From: Sphagnum compactum
Taxonomy: Eukaryota > Bryophyta > Sphagnopsida > Sphagnales
DNA: 64,000 bases
NCBI GenBank assembly: GCA_965153455.1
Contig: OZ234497.1
Span: forward strand, 7,688,001 to 7,752,000
Direction of reading: 5' to 3'
In this document: positions 34,557-48,083 of the stretch, piece after piece
Layout: every line of letters begins with the position of its first letter
Numbering within the stretch: position 1 is the first letter of the stretch
Translations under genes and position numbers: made by a program
The notes under the pieces: generated by a model
Databases searched by the model: none
What the model saw: only the letters and a program-made list of their open reading frames with translations
Told to the model about the DNA's origin: nothing

Positions 34557-36699
34557 AATGCTTACTAAGTTATAAGTAATTACATTATAGTCATATAACG
34601 TAGTTGAATAATAATACTTTAATAATGGCACACTTGTGTCCCTACTAATTATGTCAATGTGAATCGTAATCGAAAACTAGTTGCAAATGTATCACATAAT
34701 TGGTGGTGGAAATGTGGACACATGCTCACATGTGTGTATATTGTACATTAATTGCAACATAGTTGTTGTATTAGTCGAACATTTACAATAATTTTTAAAT
34801 AGTTGTCACATGTAATTACAACGCAACTTGTGAGAAAGTCAAATATGGTTGATTACATATGTATGTATCATGTGTATAAATTACCATATAAAAGATCCAT
34901 TTTCAACTCACTTGTAATTATAATACAACTAACTTCTTTTTTTACGTGATAATTTATTTATTAATACCCCGTATTTCCAAAAGGATAGTTGCACAATAGT
35001 TATATATTTGAGTTTTAGTTGCAAGGTAATGTAGTTTCTATAGACACAATTTCTAATAGTGAATTTATATTTTACATGTAATAATTTTGTAATAGGGACT
35101 CAATTTGAGTATGCATATGACGTATGTATTTGTTATGCATAATTTGCATAATTTACGAAATTAAAAGACATGAGGACTTTTAAAGTGAAACATATGAACT
35201 TGCAACCTTAGCAAGTTTCATATATGGATTTTTAAATGGTGGATTGATATCATAATTGTTAGGGACACCATTTTAATTAAACAATATATTAGTAAAATCA
35301 AGTTTTAAGGATTTTTTAACATATCAATTGTAGGTTCATCTTATTGGACTTTTTGTTCAAGTTTTTTATTAGTGTTAAAAATAGGAGTCTTTTCAAAAGT
35401 TCATATCATTATGGAAAAATGTTCATTTTATGTTGGGTTTGTGCACATTTGTATCAAACACAATTTATCTTTAGAAAGGCATAAATATAAGTGAAAAATA
35501 AATTCTTGAAATTAATGGATTGTCAATGTTTTATTAGTTAATCCTTCTAGGGCTTCAAAAAAATACAAATGAATATAGAATTTGGGTGATGTTTTCATGG
35601 GTCACTTTGTGCATCACTATAATTTGCACTTGCCTTAAAATATACCAAACCAAATGGTGCCACTTAATCTTGTGGTTCCAATAGTGCTAATGTTATCATG
35701 TGGCATTTTGTAATTTTATGCTAGATTTAAATACATTTTGATTTTATGTCATGTATATTGTGCATTCATGCCCTTTATCACATAAATATGAACAACTTTA
35801 GTTAAAACCACATTTTCAAAATTCATAATTTTCAAAGTCAAAAGCACTTTATAAAAATCATTTTCATCAATTAAAACAATTATGAAATTAAATAATTTAA
35901 ATCATCAATGTCAAATCCTCTCCAATTTTCAAAAGGATTTGCACATTTGGTAAAAAAAAGGACCAAAAAAAACAAGGATTGTCCACTTTCGAGTGCTTTG
36001 AATGTGCAAAAAAACAAATTGTGCCAAGTTTAAGGATGTAAACTTTGTGATTAATGGAAAATATTTCAAAAATATTTATGACAATCCAAATTATAATGTT
36101 TCCTTGTGATCTTTCAAACATACAAAAATGTAGTTTTAAGCAATGTCCACTCACTTACGTGTCTCCTTTGACTTTGTTTTTACCCAAAAGTCGTTAATCT
36201 CATCTATCATGGTGGATGCCACTTGGAAATTCTAAAAAAATACCCTATAAAATCCATGTGAATTAAAGCTAAGGTGAAGATTTTAAAAACATATTCATCA
36301 TGCACAAATCTTTTGAAAAACAAAAACAAATCCATTCCAAAAGGAATAATAACGGATTATGTTTTCGAATTTTGACCTTTCAAATGTTCATAACTACCAT
36401 TTGGATAAGGTTTTAAGGAAAAATAATTCGCACTTAATTTTATTATTTCATTTTTCAAGGCAAATTTAGTCATTATTTAACCATATTTTTTAACTTGAAA
36501 AGTTCACTATTACTATTTATGAATGAATTATTTTCAATATATAGTTTTACAAATGTGTTCATAATCATCATGTTAGTATACTACTAATTTGTAATAGAAA
36601 AATTCAGATTTGTGTTATTCACCACAAGCATTTAAACATAATGCACCTTGTAGAAATGAAAATTGACATCAAAAGTGAGCCATTCAACCATGCATTTTC
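34557..36699. other. AT-rich gene desert
   Basis: No recognisable gene. AGTTGCA/TGCAACT-type motifs are scattered in about 34,670-35,030. Confidence 0.55.
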
Positions 36700-38220
36700 A
36701 CCTAAAGGCAACCTAAAAACCTAGGGCTAGACTAAATCATCAGTTTAACCTAGTTACTTATCTAACCTAATTACCTACACACTATGTCAAAATATGGCAT
36801 CATAGGATTCCCTAAAAATATTTTTGTAAAGTATTTTTATAGTGCCATAAACATAGAATTGTCAAATGTTCATTTTCAAAGTAGAAAAATCATTTTTCCA
36901 AAAGGTCATCATAGGCCATCTATTAATGCATCCCAAGTATAATGTTGATGAAAAAATATAAAAATCCACAAAGATCATGGTGTAAAGGACTTTGCATTTA
37001 ATAATAAAAAATTGGTACTACTTTAAAAGTCCCCAAACTTACATCCACCATTTTGAAATGGTTTGGAAACCCTTATTTTGAATTAAAACAACATTATAAT
37101 CCACAAGGGTGCAAAAAAATCTACCGTACATCTTTTTATGGACACTCTAACTTGTAAATTACCTAGCCTACTTAACTTAGTTACTTAAACCAACATAAGC
37201 TACCTAGGTTAATTTAGATACCTAACCTACCAACCTAACTTCTAACTTAACTACCTACTTAAACCACCTATCTTAGATAGTCCACGTACCCTACTTAGTT
37301 TAGTTACTTAGCATAATTACCTCCTTACCTAACATACATGTTAAGAGTTATTTTAGCAAGTTTAGGCTACCTATCTACATTACTACAATTCATAGTTTTA
37401 AAAATTATCCAAATTGACTACTTGTCTAACTTGATTAATGAACATGTCCATTTTGACTAGAGGCACATCCTAAATGACATTTGTATTTTTTGATAATGAA
37501 TTTGACTAAATTAACTTATTTGATTATCTATCAAATTGAACATCTATTCAATTTGAACAAAAAAATTGATTTTTTTGGTCAAAATGGCTAATGAATCTTA
37601 GTCAAGTGGGGCATCTAATCAAGTTGGACAAAGTAAAATGACATTCTTGGTCAAAATGATTTTTTAATCAAATTGGACATCCTAGGTTAATTAATAGGCC
37701 AAGCGAACTATTTATTACCTAAGCTAGGTAATAGACCTAAATAGGTAGGTAGCCTAGGCCTATCTACCTACCTTGCTACTACCTTGGCTACATAGGTAAT
37801 TTAAGTCTATTTATTTATTTATTTAAATCTACCTACCTTTGTACTTACCTCCTCCCTCTTACGTACTTACATACTTACCTCTACTTTTTATATCTAAACC
37901 TATCATCTTGCACCCTACCTACCAATTTACTTATCAATTACTTAATCTACATTAATAGTGATGTGAAATATAAAACTTGACAAAAATTGTCACCTTTTAA
38001 AGGTGTAGTCCATTCGTAAGGATTTGGTTTATCATTGTGAAGGTGAGGGGTTTAATTCCTTATATTTGTAACCTATGTCCATGCATAAGGGACTAAGGTA
38101 CATAAGATAGATTAAGGTAGTTAAGTAAGCTAACTTAGGTAGGCTATGCTAAATAGGTTAGGCTAAGATTTACCACCTATGTACCTACCTACTTTTTATG
38201 ACCCATTTAAACATATTTAT
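36700..38220. repeat. CCTA/TAGG-rich degenerate repeat region
   Basis: Dense, irregular ACCTA, CTACCTA and TTAGGTA motifs, mostly CCTA-oriented at 36,700-37,920 and TAGG-oriented around 37,690-37,750 and 38,090-38,170. It resembles the better ordered array at 18,190-18,940 and is probably a decayed relative. Confidence 0.55.
38003..38065 (+). repeat. Possible tRNA-derived SINE head
   Basis: GTGTAGTCCATTCGTAAGG resembles a tRNA D-arm/A box, ATTGTGAA resembles a His anticodon loop, and GGGGTTTAATTCC resembles a T-arm/B box, all with tRNA-like spacing. The anticodon stem does not pair and there is no acceptor stem, so this is at most a decayed SINE or tRNA pseudogene. Confidence 0.3.
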
Positions 38221-38940
38221 CTACCTACTGAAAAAAATTTGTAATAATAATCTAGAAAAGAAATGATTTCAATGATCCATTATTTACCAATCAAAATGAT
38301 TGATCAAATAATCTTTTATTTTGTTAATAAAAAAACCACCCCAATCATAATGGTGGGTTGAAGTTACAATGTTGTTTTCCATCAAGTATCTTTTATTAGC
38401 TTTACCATGAACTTTAAAAAAATACTACAACAATTAATGGTCCAAAATTAAAACTCTTCCAAAGTTCATTCCCAGTTTTCTTGCCATACACACAATTCAA
38501 ACTACCCTTACTTCTATCATGATTATCATCCCAACCTCCATTCTGCCCATAATGACAACACATTTTAGCCCCATGTTGATAACACAAATTTGCCCTTGAC
38601 ATTTTGTAATAGTGTTACCTATGAACCTAATGTAACTACTTTCATAGCCTAATATACTTAAGTTTATAGCTATATACCTAATTACCTAATATAGCTTACA
38701 CCAGAAAAAATCCCCCAAAATGCAACCAATGCATTTGTAATTGTTATTTTCAACTAACTTTAATTGTCTTTGCAATTATTTTGCACCCTTGACCATTCTT
38801 ACAACTATGTTATAACCACATTACCAATTAATGACTTCTTCATCCTACATTCTAGAAATTTTTTTATCCATGATCATGTCCATATGTCCCTTTATTTATA
38901 AATAGTTACACCACTAAGGTGTCAACATAGCCTTTAGTGG

Positions 38941-39586
38941 TATAGGGCAAACCCATCCTTGGGTGGTACCATTAGGAACCATTTCAAAGAATGGTTAAAG
39001 AACCAAAAATAGCCAAATCGTTTTACTGGGCCTTTTTTGTTAAATTTTTTCACAGTTTTAAATTATTATTTTTCATGTTTATAATTGCATGCTTTAATAT
39101 ATGGCTTGGAGTTTATTTGAGGATTTTAGAATTCAAAAAAAAAATAAATTTTATATTCCTAATTAAAATGACCTTTTAAAATATCAATGGCTTCAATTTT
39201 GGAAATTCATAACTAAATCATATTTAATCAATTAATTTCCAAATAAAAATTTGAAAATAAAATGACTTCCAAATTACATTAGGAAAAAAAATCATTAAAA
39301 ACATCATAAATCATGTTCCAAATTTGTGTTCCTAACCAAAAAGTTCAAGGAAAAAAATAGGCGTTACATTCTTGAAACTTTTTCTAAATGCAATGATTAG
39401 AAACATCAAAATACACAATATTTTTGATATTATTGACATTTAAAAATCTATGGACCCCAATAAATGTATTTAAAAAATTAAGAAAATGTTCATTTAAATC
39501 CTATGATTTCTCAAAGTTCAATGGGTCCAAGTTAATCAAGGTGTGATGTTCCTAGTGGTACCACCCAAGGACATGACTACCTTATA
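38941..39586. mobile_element. Inverted-repeat element of about 646 bp
   Basis: The left end, from TATAGGGCAA through ATCCTTGGGTGGTACCATTA and GGAACCAT, is repeated in reverse complement at the right end (ATGTTCCTAGTGGTACCACC then CAAGGACATG...CCTTATA). The arms are about 45 bp with roughly 75-80% identity. The interior is AT-rich and non-coding. Flanking duplication not found; superfamily unknown. Confidence 0.55.
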
Positions 39587-42500
39587 CATAGATGTATTTT
39601 AGGAAACTTTTGAAAGGTGTGTGTACTTTTGTTAAATTCTAATAGGGGTACAATGGGGATATGTTTCCATTAGTATATTTATAAAATTGTATTTAGGCAA
39701 ATTAACTAATTTACTTACCTAATTAAAATAAGCTGCCTATTTATTAATTAATTGATCATTAGTTAATTACACTAATTAAATTTAATTGAGTAATAATATT
39801 CAATATTTAATAATTATTCAATATATTAGTTTTTTTATTTGAAATATTAATCAATTATTTATAACTAACTAATTAGTTAATTACCTATTTGCTTAGTTAT
39901 ATAATTTACAAATTTAAAAATGGGGATAATGAATATGAAATAAAAAATTTAATTGCAACTTCAATTTTTATCGCATATGCTTTGACATCCTTGCTTTTTG
40001 TTACTCAAACATATTATTGAAATCAAATAATATATTTGATAAGAAGAGCACCATGTGTTGTTTCTTTTAAGTTTATATGTATTAAAATATAAAATATAAA
40101 ATATTTTAACCTTAAAGCCCACAACTTCCCCTATGTATTTCACAATGTCCTCCAACATTATATCCAATGCTTTCAATTTTCAATGTTTTGATGTTTTCTA
40201 TTGTTTGAAAAAAAAAAAAATCGTGTTCAACTTAACACCCTTGGTGTTTCCAACATGCTTTTTCAACACCCATATTATTTCTTTATGTCATCTATTGTTC
40301 CTTATCAACATTCTTATCTTTTTGTTCTTCTCCACTTTTGTCATCTGTGGTGTTGTTTAGGGGTTTTTTTTTGGTTGACAAAACTTAGGTCATTCTCAAA
40401 CCAAAACATTGCACCCATTTGAAATTTGACTATAAAGATGTTTAAATTTGAAAACGTTTGTTAAATTGACATCCTATCTTGGGACCTTTCAAAAACTTGA
40501 CCTAACAACAAGCATAATAGTTTAAAAACTCAAAAAACTTTAAAATGATGGGTCAAGTCTTTATTAATTCTAAATGTAATCAACATTGAAAAGGGCAATA
40601 TATTCAATTGATGAAAAAATAAAAAGTAATTAAAAGGGGGAAAAAATGTTTACCCATTTTCATGAAAAGGTGGTTAGGAGGGACAAAATAAAATGTCCAA
40701 CTGCCAAGTTTTGTGTCAAAGTGATATTAAAAGATTATCAAATGTCATTTCCCACTAAATATAAAGGAATTTGATGTTTATAATAAGTTTATTAAATCTA
40801 ACTAATTTCGTTAACATGACGTTGGTAAAAAAATTATAAACTTGTCAACTTTGATAAAAATGTTTTGATGGATATATCATTTTTAAGGTTGATTTGAATA
40901 TATTTTAAAGTTTTGATTAAAAAGTGTCCACTAAAATATTATAAAAAGTTGAAATTTAATACTTTTATGTTTTAATATGTGATTTAATTAATACAAGGAT
41001 TAATGTAAAGTTATTGTATCTTATTTTTATTTAAATAATTACTAAATTAAAAATACCAAAAACTTAGTTATTAAAACTCTTGCTCAATTAGTTTAATTTC
41101 ATACTGAATTATTTGTAAATTTGAATTTCAATACAAACCAAAAGCTACCAACATGTTAAATTCATTGTTACCACTCGTTGGAATTATGAACATTATGAAA
41201 ATTAATCAATACCAAATCTAATTTAAAAAATTATGGATGTAAAATGTGGTTTAATGGTTTGAAATACACCAAGACATGTTATTCCCTTCATCTAAAACAA
41301 AATGTTGAAATTAAAAACATTTAAGATAATTTGCAATCATAATGTAAAGGTCGAAAACTTTAATTATAATTTAATATTCATCCTTCAAACAAAAATAATG
41401 TATTATTTAATAGGGTTTAGGGTTCACTAAAAATATCAAACAAAAATGCATTTGAATGTGAATCATGCATTCTTATATAACAACATGCAAAAAAGAATCT
41501 CAACGTTTTTAAAACCTTGGTGTGATTCATAATGATACTAGGTTGAGAAACATGTGATTTATGATTAACATGCAATTGATTTAACCAAAATATTAAATCT
41601 TTGAATAATGTAAAATTTGAAATCAAGAGTTAGATTTTGAACATGTTTCAAAACTAGATTAAAAAAATGGGAAATTTATGTGATTTAAAAAAATTAAAAA
41701 GAATCAATGTTTATGGTTTTTCAAGTTTTGCCCGTTTCAATTTTCACCCAATTTGCAAGTATTAATGATTTGCCCACAAATTATATCATTTCTTTAAATA
41801 TATTTTTTTTTTTTGTTGGTCAACTTCTTGGGTTTTTTTTCTTCTTATAAAGCTTGTATGCCAACAAATCATTCATCTTCCTATGCATTTAATTCAATTG
41901 ATAACACACATCAAAAGAAAATTATAACCTCCACAAAATATTCATGGGATGTAAAAAACACACATGTATTCAGTTAATTATGGATTAAATTATCAATTCT
42001 AAACTTTCTCTAACCTAGTGGTTGGGATCAAGTTTGAAACAAAAGATTGTTAACATTTTTTGTTGGACAATTTAATGAAGCAAAACAATATTAATATTTA
42101 TTGTTGCATCATTTGGTGGCCCCCAAATGAAAGTTTCTTTTTAATTTTCCAACTTCCAAATGGTCAAAATTTAATTGAGGACTATTGAAAAGTCTTCAAT
42201 TAACTAAACATTAAATGATTTAATAAATTCATAATATTTTCAAATTTATTTAAATAATTCTGATCACTATAGTTTAAATGTAAATTCAACACATGTTTAT
42301 ATAATAATCAATGAAATTTGAAATTTTTTCGTCAAAAAATATTTTTATAAATATTCCAAAAAACTATGTATTTAATGATGTGATGCATTTAATCAAATTA
42401 CCAAAACACATTTCAAAATAATTTTGTAACCAAAATTTAAAAACCATAGGAAAAACATTGAAAAAAAAATACATCTTTCCTTTTTTGGTCCATTAATTTT

Positions 42501-45500
42501 TTTAATCATTTCTTTTCAAAGAATGCACACAAAATGAAGTGAACATTACTTGATGTTTAACACTTTTAGTAAGCACAAATCACAATGAAGGAAAAAAAAT
42601 ATGTTCATGCCCAAACAAAGAAAACTCATTTCATGTTCATATGTTAATGACATGAACTATTGAGACAACCTTGAGAAATATGAATTTCAGCCAAAGGGTA
42701 ATGATGATATGATGCAATGTGTTACATGTAATAAATCCTCCTTATTTGCACCAAGACTAAAAACATTGAAAAACAAGGAAACAACAAATATCATTGTGGA
42801 GCAAGATTTTTTTCTAAAGTGTTGTTGAAGTGAAAGACATTAATTCCTTCCTATATAAAATTGAAATCCATTCAATGTATTTGAATCCAATGTGATTAAA
42901 TTTTAATTCAATTCCAATTCAATAATTGGATTAAGATTCAATTGAATTGAATTCAAATTCAATTAAAGACAATTGGTATGCAATTTGGTGGAAATTTTAT
43001 TCTATATCTTCTTGTGAATATGTTGTTCAAAAAAAATTTAATACACACATATGAAAAGACACCTTTCCATGCCTCTTCATTTGGGAATGAGTTAACAAAT
43101 TCGAATTTGAAATCATCCAATGTACAATGACTCGAGGAACTTAAAGTTGTCCTACCTAAACCAACTTTGATGAATCATCGTCACTAGAATTAAATGTTTA
43201 TTATAAGATGGGTCATATTTTGAATTTCAATCGATTTTCAATTCATTTAAAATATAGTTATGGTATTTAATAAACCAATACATGATTGTCACATGTAAAA
43301 TGAATTCCTTGGAAAGAACTTTGGCAGCTATGGCTCTTTATTTCATGAATGCACCGTTTACAACAATTGTAAATATTTCATGTGTTTCATTGGATATCCA
43401 AATAATGAATATATTTTTTGTTGACATAATATGTAGTGAGAGCATGTCCCACATACACCTAAAGTACTTGTATTAACCCAAGCCATGCATTTGAAAATTG
43501 TTTTCCTTAAAATGGTCAAATAAGTTTATGATGTTGTAACAAAATTTGGGGTAGAAACATTCACTAATCTATTTCTCTCCCTCATCCATGATACTGAGAT
43601 TAAGTTTAATCACTACAAGGCTTAATCTAACTTCTATAGAACCTTTTTTGAATCTAAATATCAATGTAATAGTTCCATGTTACTAACTAGATGCACCCTC
43701 AAATTAAACCGTCCCTTTGAATCCTCAAAACTTTCAAGTCTATGCATTTTTTCTTGGCACATAAAATGTATACCTATAATGACATAACATGTTCCCACCA
43801 ACTGAAATGTTACAACATTCAATCATACACCAATTCATTCACAACTTTGTTTCACAAAGGCACGCACTACAAAGGTACAAGATGGAATAACATTAAAATT
43901 ATGCAGCAAAAAATGTTGAACATATGTTTAATTTTTTTTTCTTTCCCTCACTTTAATGCATGGAACATTCTTGATTCATGATAAACATTCACTCTGTGAC
44001 ACACTTGAATTTGTTATCTTTTCAAATTTTCTCACACATATAATCGACTTTCCATAATCAATTTGACAATACCATCACCCACTAAAAATATTAAACCCCA
44101 TGCACACATTACATTCAAAATTCAAAATATGACAAATGTGACTTGGACAAATTTTTCCATGCATTTCAAAGCCCAAAATCATGACATTCTAATATGAACT
44201 TCTAGGAATACATGTAGATAGTATGTTAACTTTTTCTGGTCTATCCACTAGCACCCAAATTGAAAAAATATGATCATGTAATAAATGCTTCAAGCAGACT
44301 TTTACTCACAAGGTTAAAGACCAACCACACATCTTGATCAAACCCCCCCCCCCCCCCCAAAATTAAAACATCAAATTTTGGCATCACATTGTAACATCAA
44401 AGTCAAATTCGTTTACAAACTTGGGCTCTACGTTGTGACACAATACTAATGACAATGAAATGATGAAAATGATGAATTCAATGAATTGATGATGTGAAAG
44501 TTAAGTTCCATTTGAATGAAAATATTAAATCATGTTGCACAAAAATGTAATTGAATTCAAATTGAATTCGATTTAGATTGAATTCAAATAAATTTGAATT
44601 CCATTGATTCAATTCAAAAACAAATTGGAGTTAAATTGAATTGAATTCAAATTTAGTTGAAAATCAAGGAATGTTAATTAATGCACAACTTGTCTTTTCC
44701 ATCATTTGTGATTATAATGTTTTCAAAACAAGTCCAAAAAACAACTTTCCATTCAATTTAGAACAAATTTTATACTAAAATCTATTTTGGTAGTTGAAAA
44801 TACTACTGGACTTTAAACCCATCTACCCCATACCAACTTTAATGTTGTCATCATCATTGGAATTTATTTGATGATCCACAATGGAGAAAACATTTTGATA
44901 AGAAAGACAACACATCTTCCAAAAACCTTATGTATTTCATGAGTCTTTGAAAGGATCAACAAAGGAGGAAAAACCCGCACATGATACGTTTTATTTTTGC
45001 AACTTTTTAACCTAATAATAATAGTAATAAATTCCATGTTTAATATTCTCATTGTTGTTTCACCATGACAAATTTTAGACCACATCATTTGATTCACATT
45101 TACGTCAACCAATTGATTATCATTCACCTTATAAAATGCCCATGTGATCAAGTTCATGTGTAGGCTTTTTTTTTTAAAACACTTTGATTGTGTAAATTTC
45201 ACCAATCCAAATCACATTATTTCAATCCAATAACTATCAAATTATTTTAGAAACATCTTACATGTTGATTAATTTGACTCTTATTTTCATCACTTTCCAA
45301 TCCAAGTCTTTGATGTTTTAACCTTGATGTTGTTAAGAACTATTACAATCTAAACATAGTGGGTGAATGATTCATTGGCAGAGGTTTGTCAATGGTATCA
45401 ATGGTAAATAACCTATCAATTATCAATTTTGTAAAGGAATGCAAACTTAGGGTGCATTTCCTAGCTCTCACAAAAAAAGAATGAGGGGCTTTAGCATGAG

Positions 45501-47404
45501 ACAATGTTGAATTCAAGGTAAAATCAATATGCACAAACCAAGAAAAAACATAGGTAGTGCAAATTGAAGCAAAAATGATGCATGTAAACAAACTAAGGGT
45601 AACCTACACACAAAACACACCACAACTTGGACTTGGAAAGATTCACCATTTTTTTCCTTATAATATGTTAAATGTGATTAACAAAAAGGACTACATCAAA
45701 ATGGCACCAATCCTCAAGTCTCCCAAAAAGGAATAATTTTCTATTCAATTTTGCCAAATTATGAATATTGCAAATTTGCAAGCTCGTAATTTTCACACAT
45801 GGATTTTAATTTAAAAACTCTCATATGCCAAGTTGTAGCCCTTGGAAAAACCTTTCCAACACCACATTATACATTCCATTTGAAAATCATTAGACATTTT
45901 AATGGTCGATGCTAGTTCAATTTTTAGCCGTAACTTATATTTTTTATCTTCAAATGGGGAATGTGACCCCACAAAGGATATGTATTCTCCAAGGCCTTTC
46001 CAATGTCTAAAGAAGGCTCAATTTGATCACCCAATGTTGCTCCAAAAATTTTAAACACCATAGGGCTCCAACTTTCAAAATGGGAATCCATTTGAAAATG
46101 TTGGAGTTCACTTTCCCCCACATTTGTGTGAAAGTCCTAGGACATTATCTTGACTTGTTTTCTTTGTCATGTTTTAACATTGATTTGAGCCAAAGGTTAT
46201 GGTTACAACAATGAGAAAAAAATCAATTACTTGTTAATTTCAACATTAAAAAATGCATAAAAACAAAAGAATCGAAAGCAAGGTTACCAAAAGGGACATT
46301 CTTAGGTTGAAGACATCTTGGGACAACTTAAAAATGATGGGATTAATATTCCATCATAATCAAATTCATACCACAAGCTTAATGTAACAAACTAGATGGA
46401 CAAAATGATGCATTACAAAATAATGAATAACAAGTTATTTTTGGCAACACCCAAAATGACAATCTCCTTTTAAAGCTTGTGGATTCTTAGGAAAGAAAGT
46501 TACCAAACAATTCTCAAAGATGGAATAAAATTAGTATTCATTACCTATGGCTTTTATGTCATTGTGGTGATTATTAAAACATTTTATCCTTTGGTTTTTC
46601 AATGTTTTATCAATATTAATGAGAGTTTGAGAAGTGTATTGATTCCAATTACTACATATGTTTGAAATCAAGTTATTGTGAAACATTCATCAAGTATCAA
46701 AACTTTTTCATTTGTTGACACAAGTGTGAGCAAGGACAATGTTCAGCCTTCTATGACTAACTTGAAGACTACACTTGTCAATGATCATTTTGAGAATCAT
46801 TTTGAATGGTTGCAACATTTCGTTTCATGTAAATATGAATGTAACTATAGATTTTTGTAAGAAGTTTGAAAACTAGGATAATAATTTTGGCTTGACATTA
46901 ACAACATCAATTATCACTTTTGCAAACAATATGAAGATCTAATGATTCAAATGAAAAACTTGAAATAAACAAGGATTCATTTTTTGAATGTCTATGGTAT
47001 TTTAATGATATTTGAGTTTTTCTGTAAAAGTTAGTTTGCCTTTGTGCCATTGGCCCAAATATATTAAACATTTTGTAAGGTCATCCATTTTATTGTTATT
47101 CCAATAGGTATATAGAATTGGGATTAATTATAGAGTTTTGATGGAATCCAATTGTTGAAATATTGTTTAAAAATTTAATTGGTTTGGAAATGATAATTAT
47201 TCTAAATTCAAAAACTTTTTATCCATTTGTCCAGCAATTATGAGATGACAAACATTCACATTAACTTGTGAAAGGCTTTTTGGTGGTTTTGAAATCAAGT
47301 GTGGGGCCCATAGTTGGAGGGCTACATTAAAACAAAGAAAACTAATTAATATTTTTAAAAATATTTTATTATAAAAATGATAATTTATTTTTTTGTGTTT
47401 TCAA
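39587..47404. other. AT-rich gene desert
   Basis: Nearly 8 kb without a recognisable gene on either strand. It contains two patches of degenerate GAATTCAAATT/AATTGAATTC repeats (about 42,880-42,975 and 44,540-44,660), a C16 run at 44,343-44,358, and a TTTAGGG-like TAGGGTTTAGGG near 41,411. Short open frames are of the length expected by chance. Confidence 0.6.
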
Positions 47405-47590
47405 AAACTCCCAAATCATCATGCCTCCTACCACTCTCTTGGTAATATTGGAAAGCCCTTGACAAGTACGTGTGTACCAAGGTGGTTTTTTAAACATATG
47501 ATGCAAAAGTTATTTAAATATTGAAAAAAAAATTATTAAAAAAATTCAACAAAATCAAAACTAAAAATATAATGAAATTGGGGGGCACAT
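47405..47590. repeat. Dispersed repeat, copy 2
   Basis: Same orientation as 31,600-31,785, sharing TTGGTAATATTGGAAAGCCC, then TTGACAAG, TACCAAGGTGGTTTT and CAACAAAATCAAAA; roughly 70% identical. Confidence 0.7.
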
Positions 47591-47815
47591 TTTTTATATT
47601 GTTGGAAACCATTTTAATGAGAAGAAATTTATGGAGATGATTTTATAATAACTTGTAAACATAAGGTGTGAGAGATATTGAATTTTGAGGAGTAAATTTT
47701 TTATTATTGAAAATACAAAATTTAATGAAAATTGAATTTCTGACTTAGGCTAAATAAAGAAGGTGCACCATTTTCACCCATGAACAAGCAAAGTTTTTTC
47801 TGCTGCCCTGCCCGG

Positions 47816-47857
47816 CACTAACTCCGGCAGTATCCCAAAAGGGGTTGGGAGTTAGTG
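47816..47857. other. Perfect 10-bp inverted repeat upstream of PBB
   Basis: CACTAACTCC (47,816-47,825) and GGAGTTAGTG (47,848-47,857) are separated by 22 bp, about 230 bp before the PBB start codon, at the point where AT-rich intergenic DNA gives way to GC-richer promoter DNA. Function unknown. Confidence 0.4.
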
Positions 47858-47962
47858 GCGATGGCGGGGGGAAACGAATTGGCCGGTTATATGGGCGTTT
47901 TTACCTCGGTTATGATCAACCGGGTACCAACCCAGGGCCTGAGCTTGCTCGGAAACCCTCCT

Positions 47963-47970
47963 AACCCTAA
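47963..47970 (+). promoter_or_regulatory. Telo-box-like motif upstream of PBB
   Basis: AACCCTAA about 115 bp before the PBB ATG. In plants the telo-box (AAACCCTAA) is common in promoters and 5' regions of housekeeping genes. Single-copy short motif, so weak evidence. Confidence 0.35.
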
Positions 47971-48083
47971 TTCCAGGTTTTGTTTGGCGAGTACATTTGT
48001 GTGCACCAGCATCACCATCTCCTCCTGCTTCTTCCCCTGGATCGCCATCTCCTGAGTAGAGAGAGAGAGAGAGTGCAGAAGAA

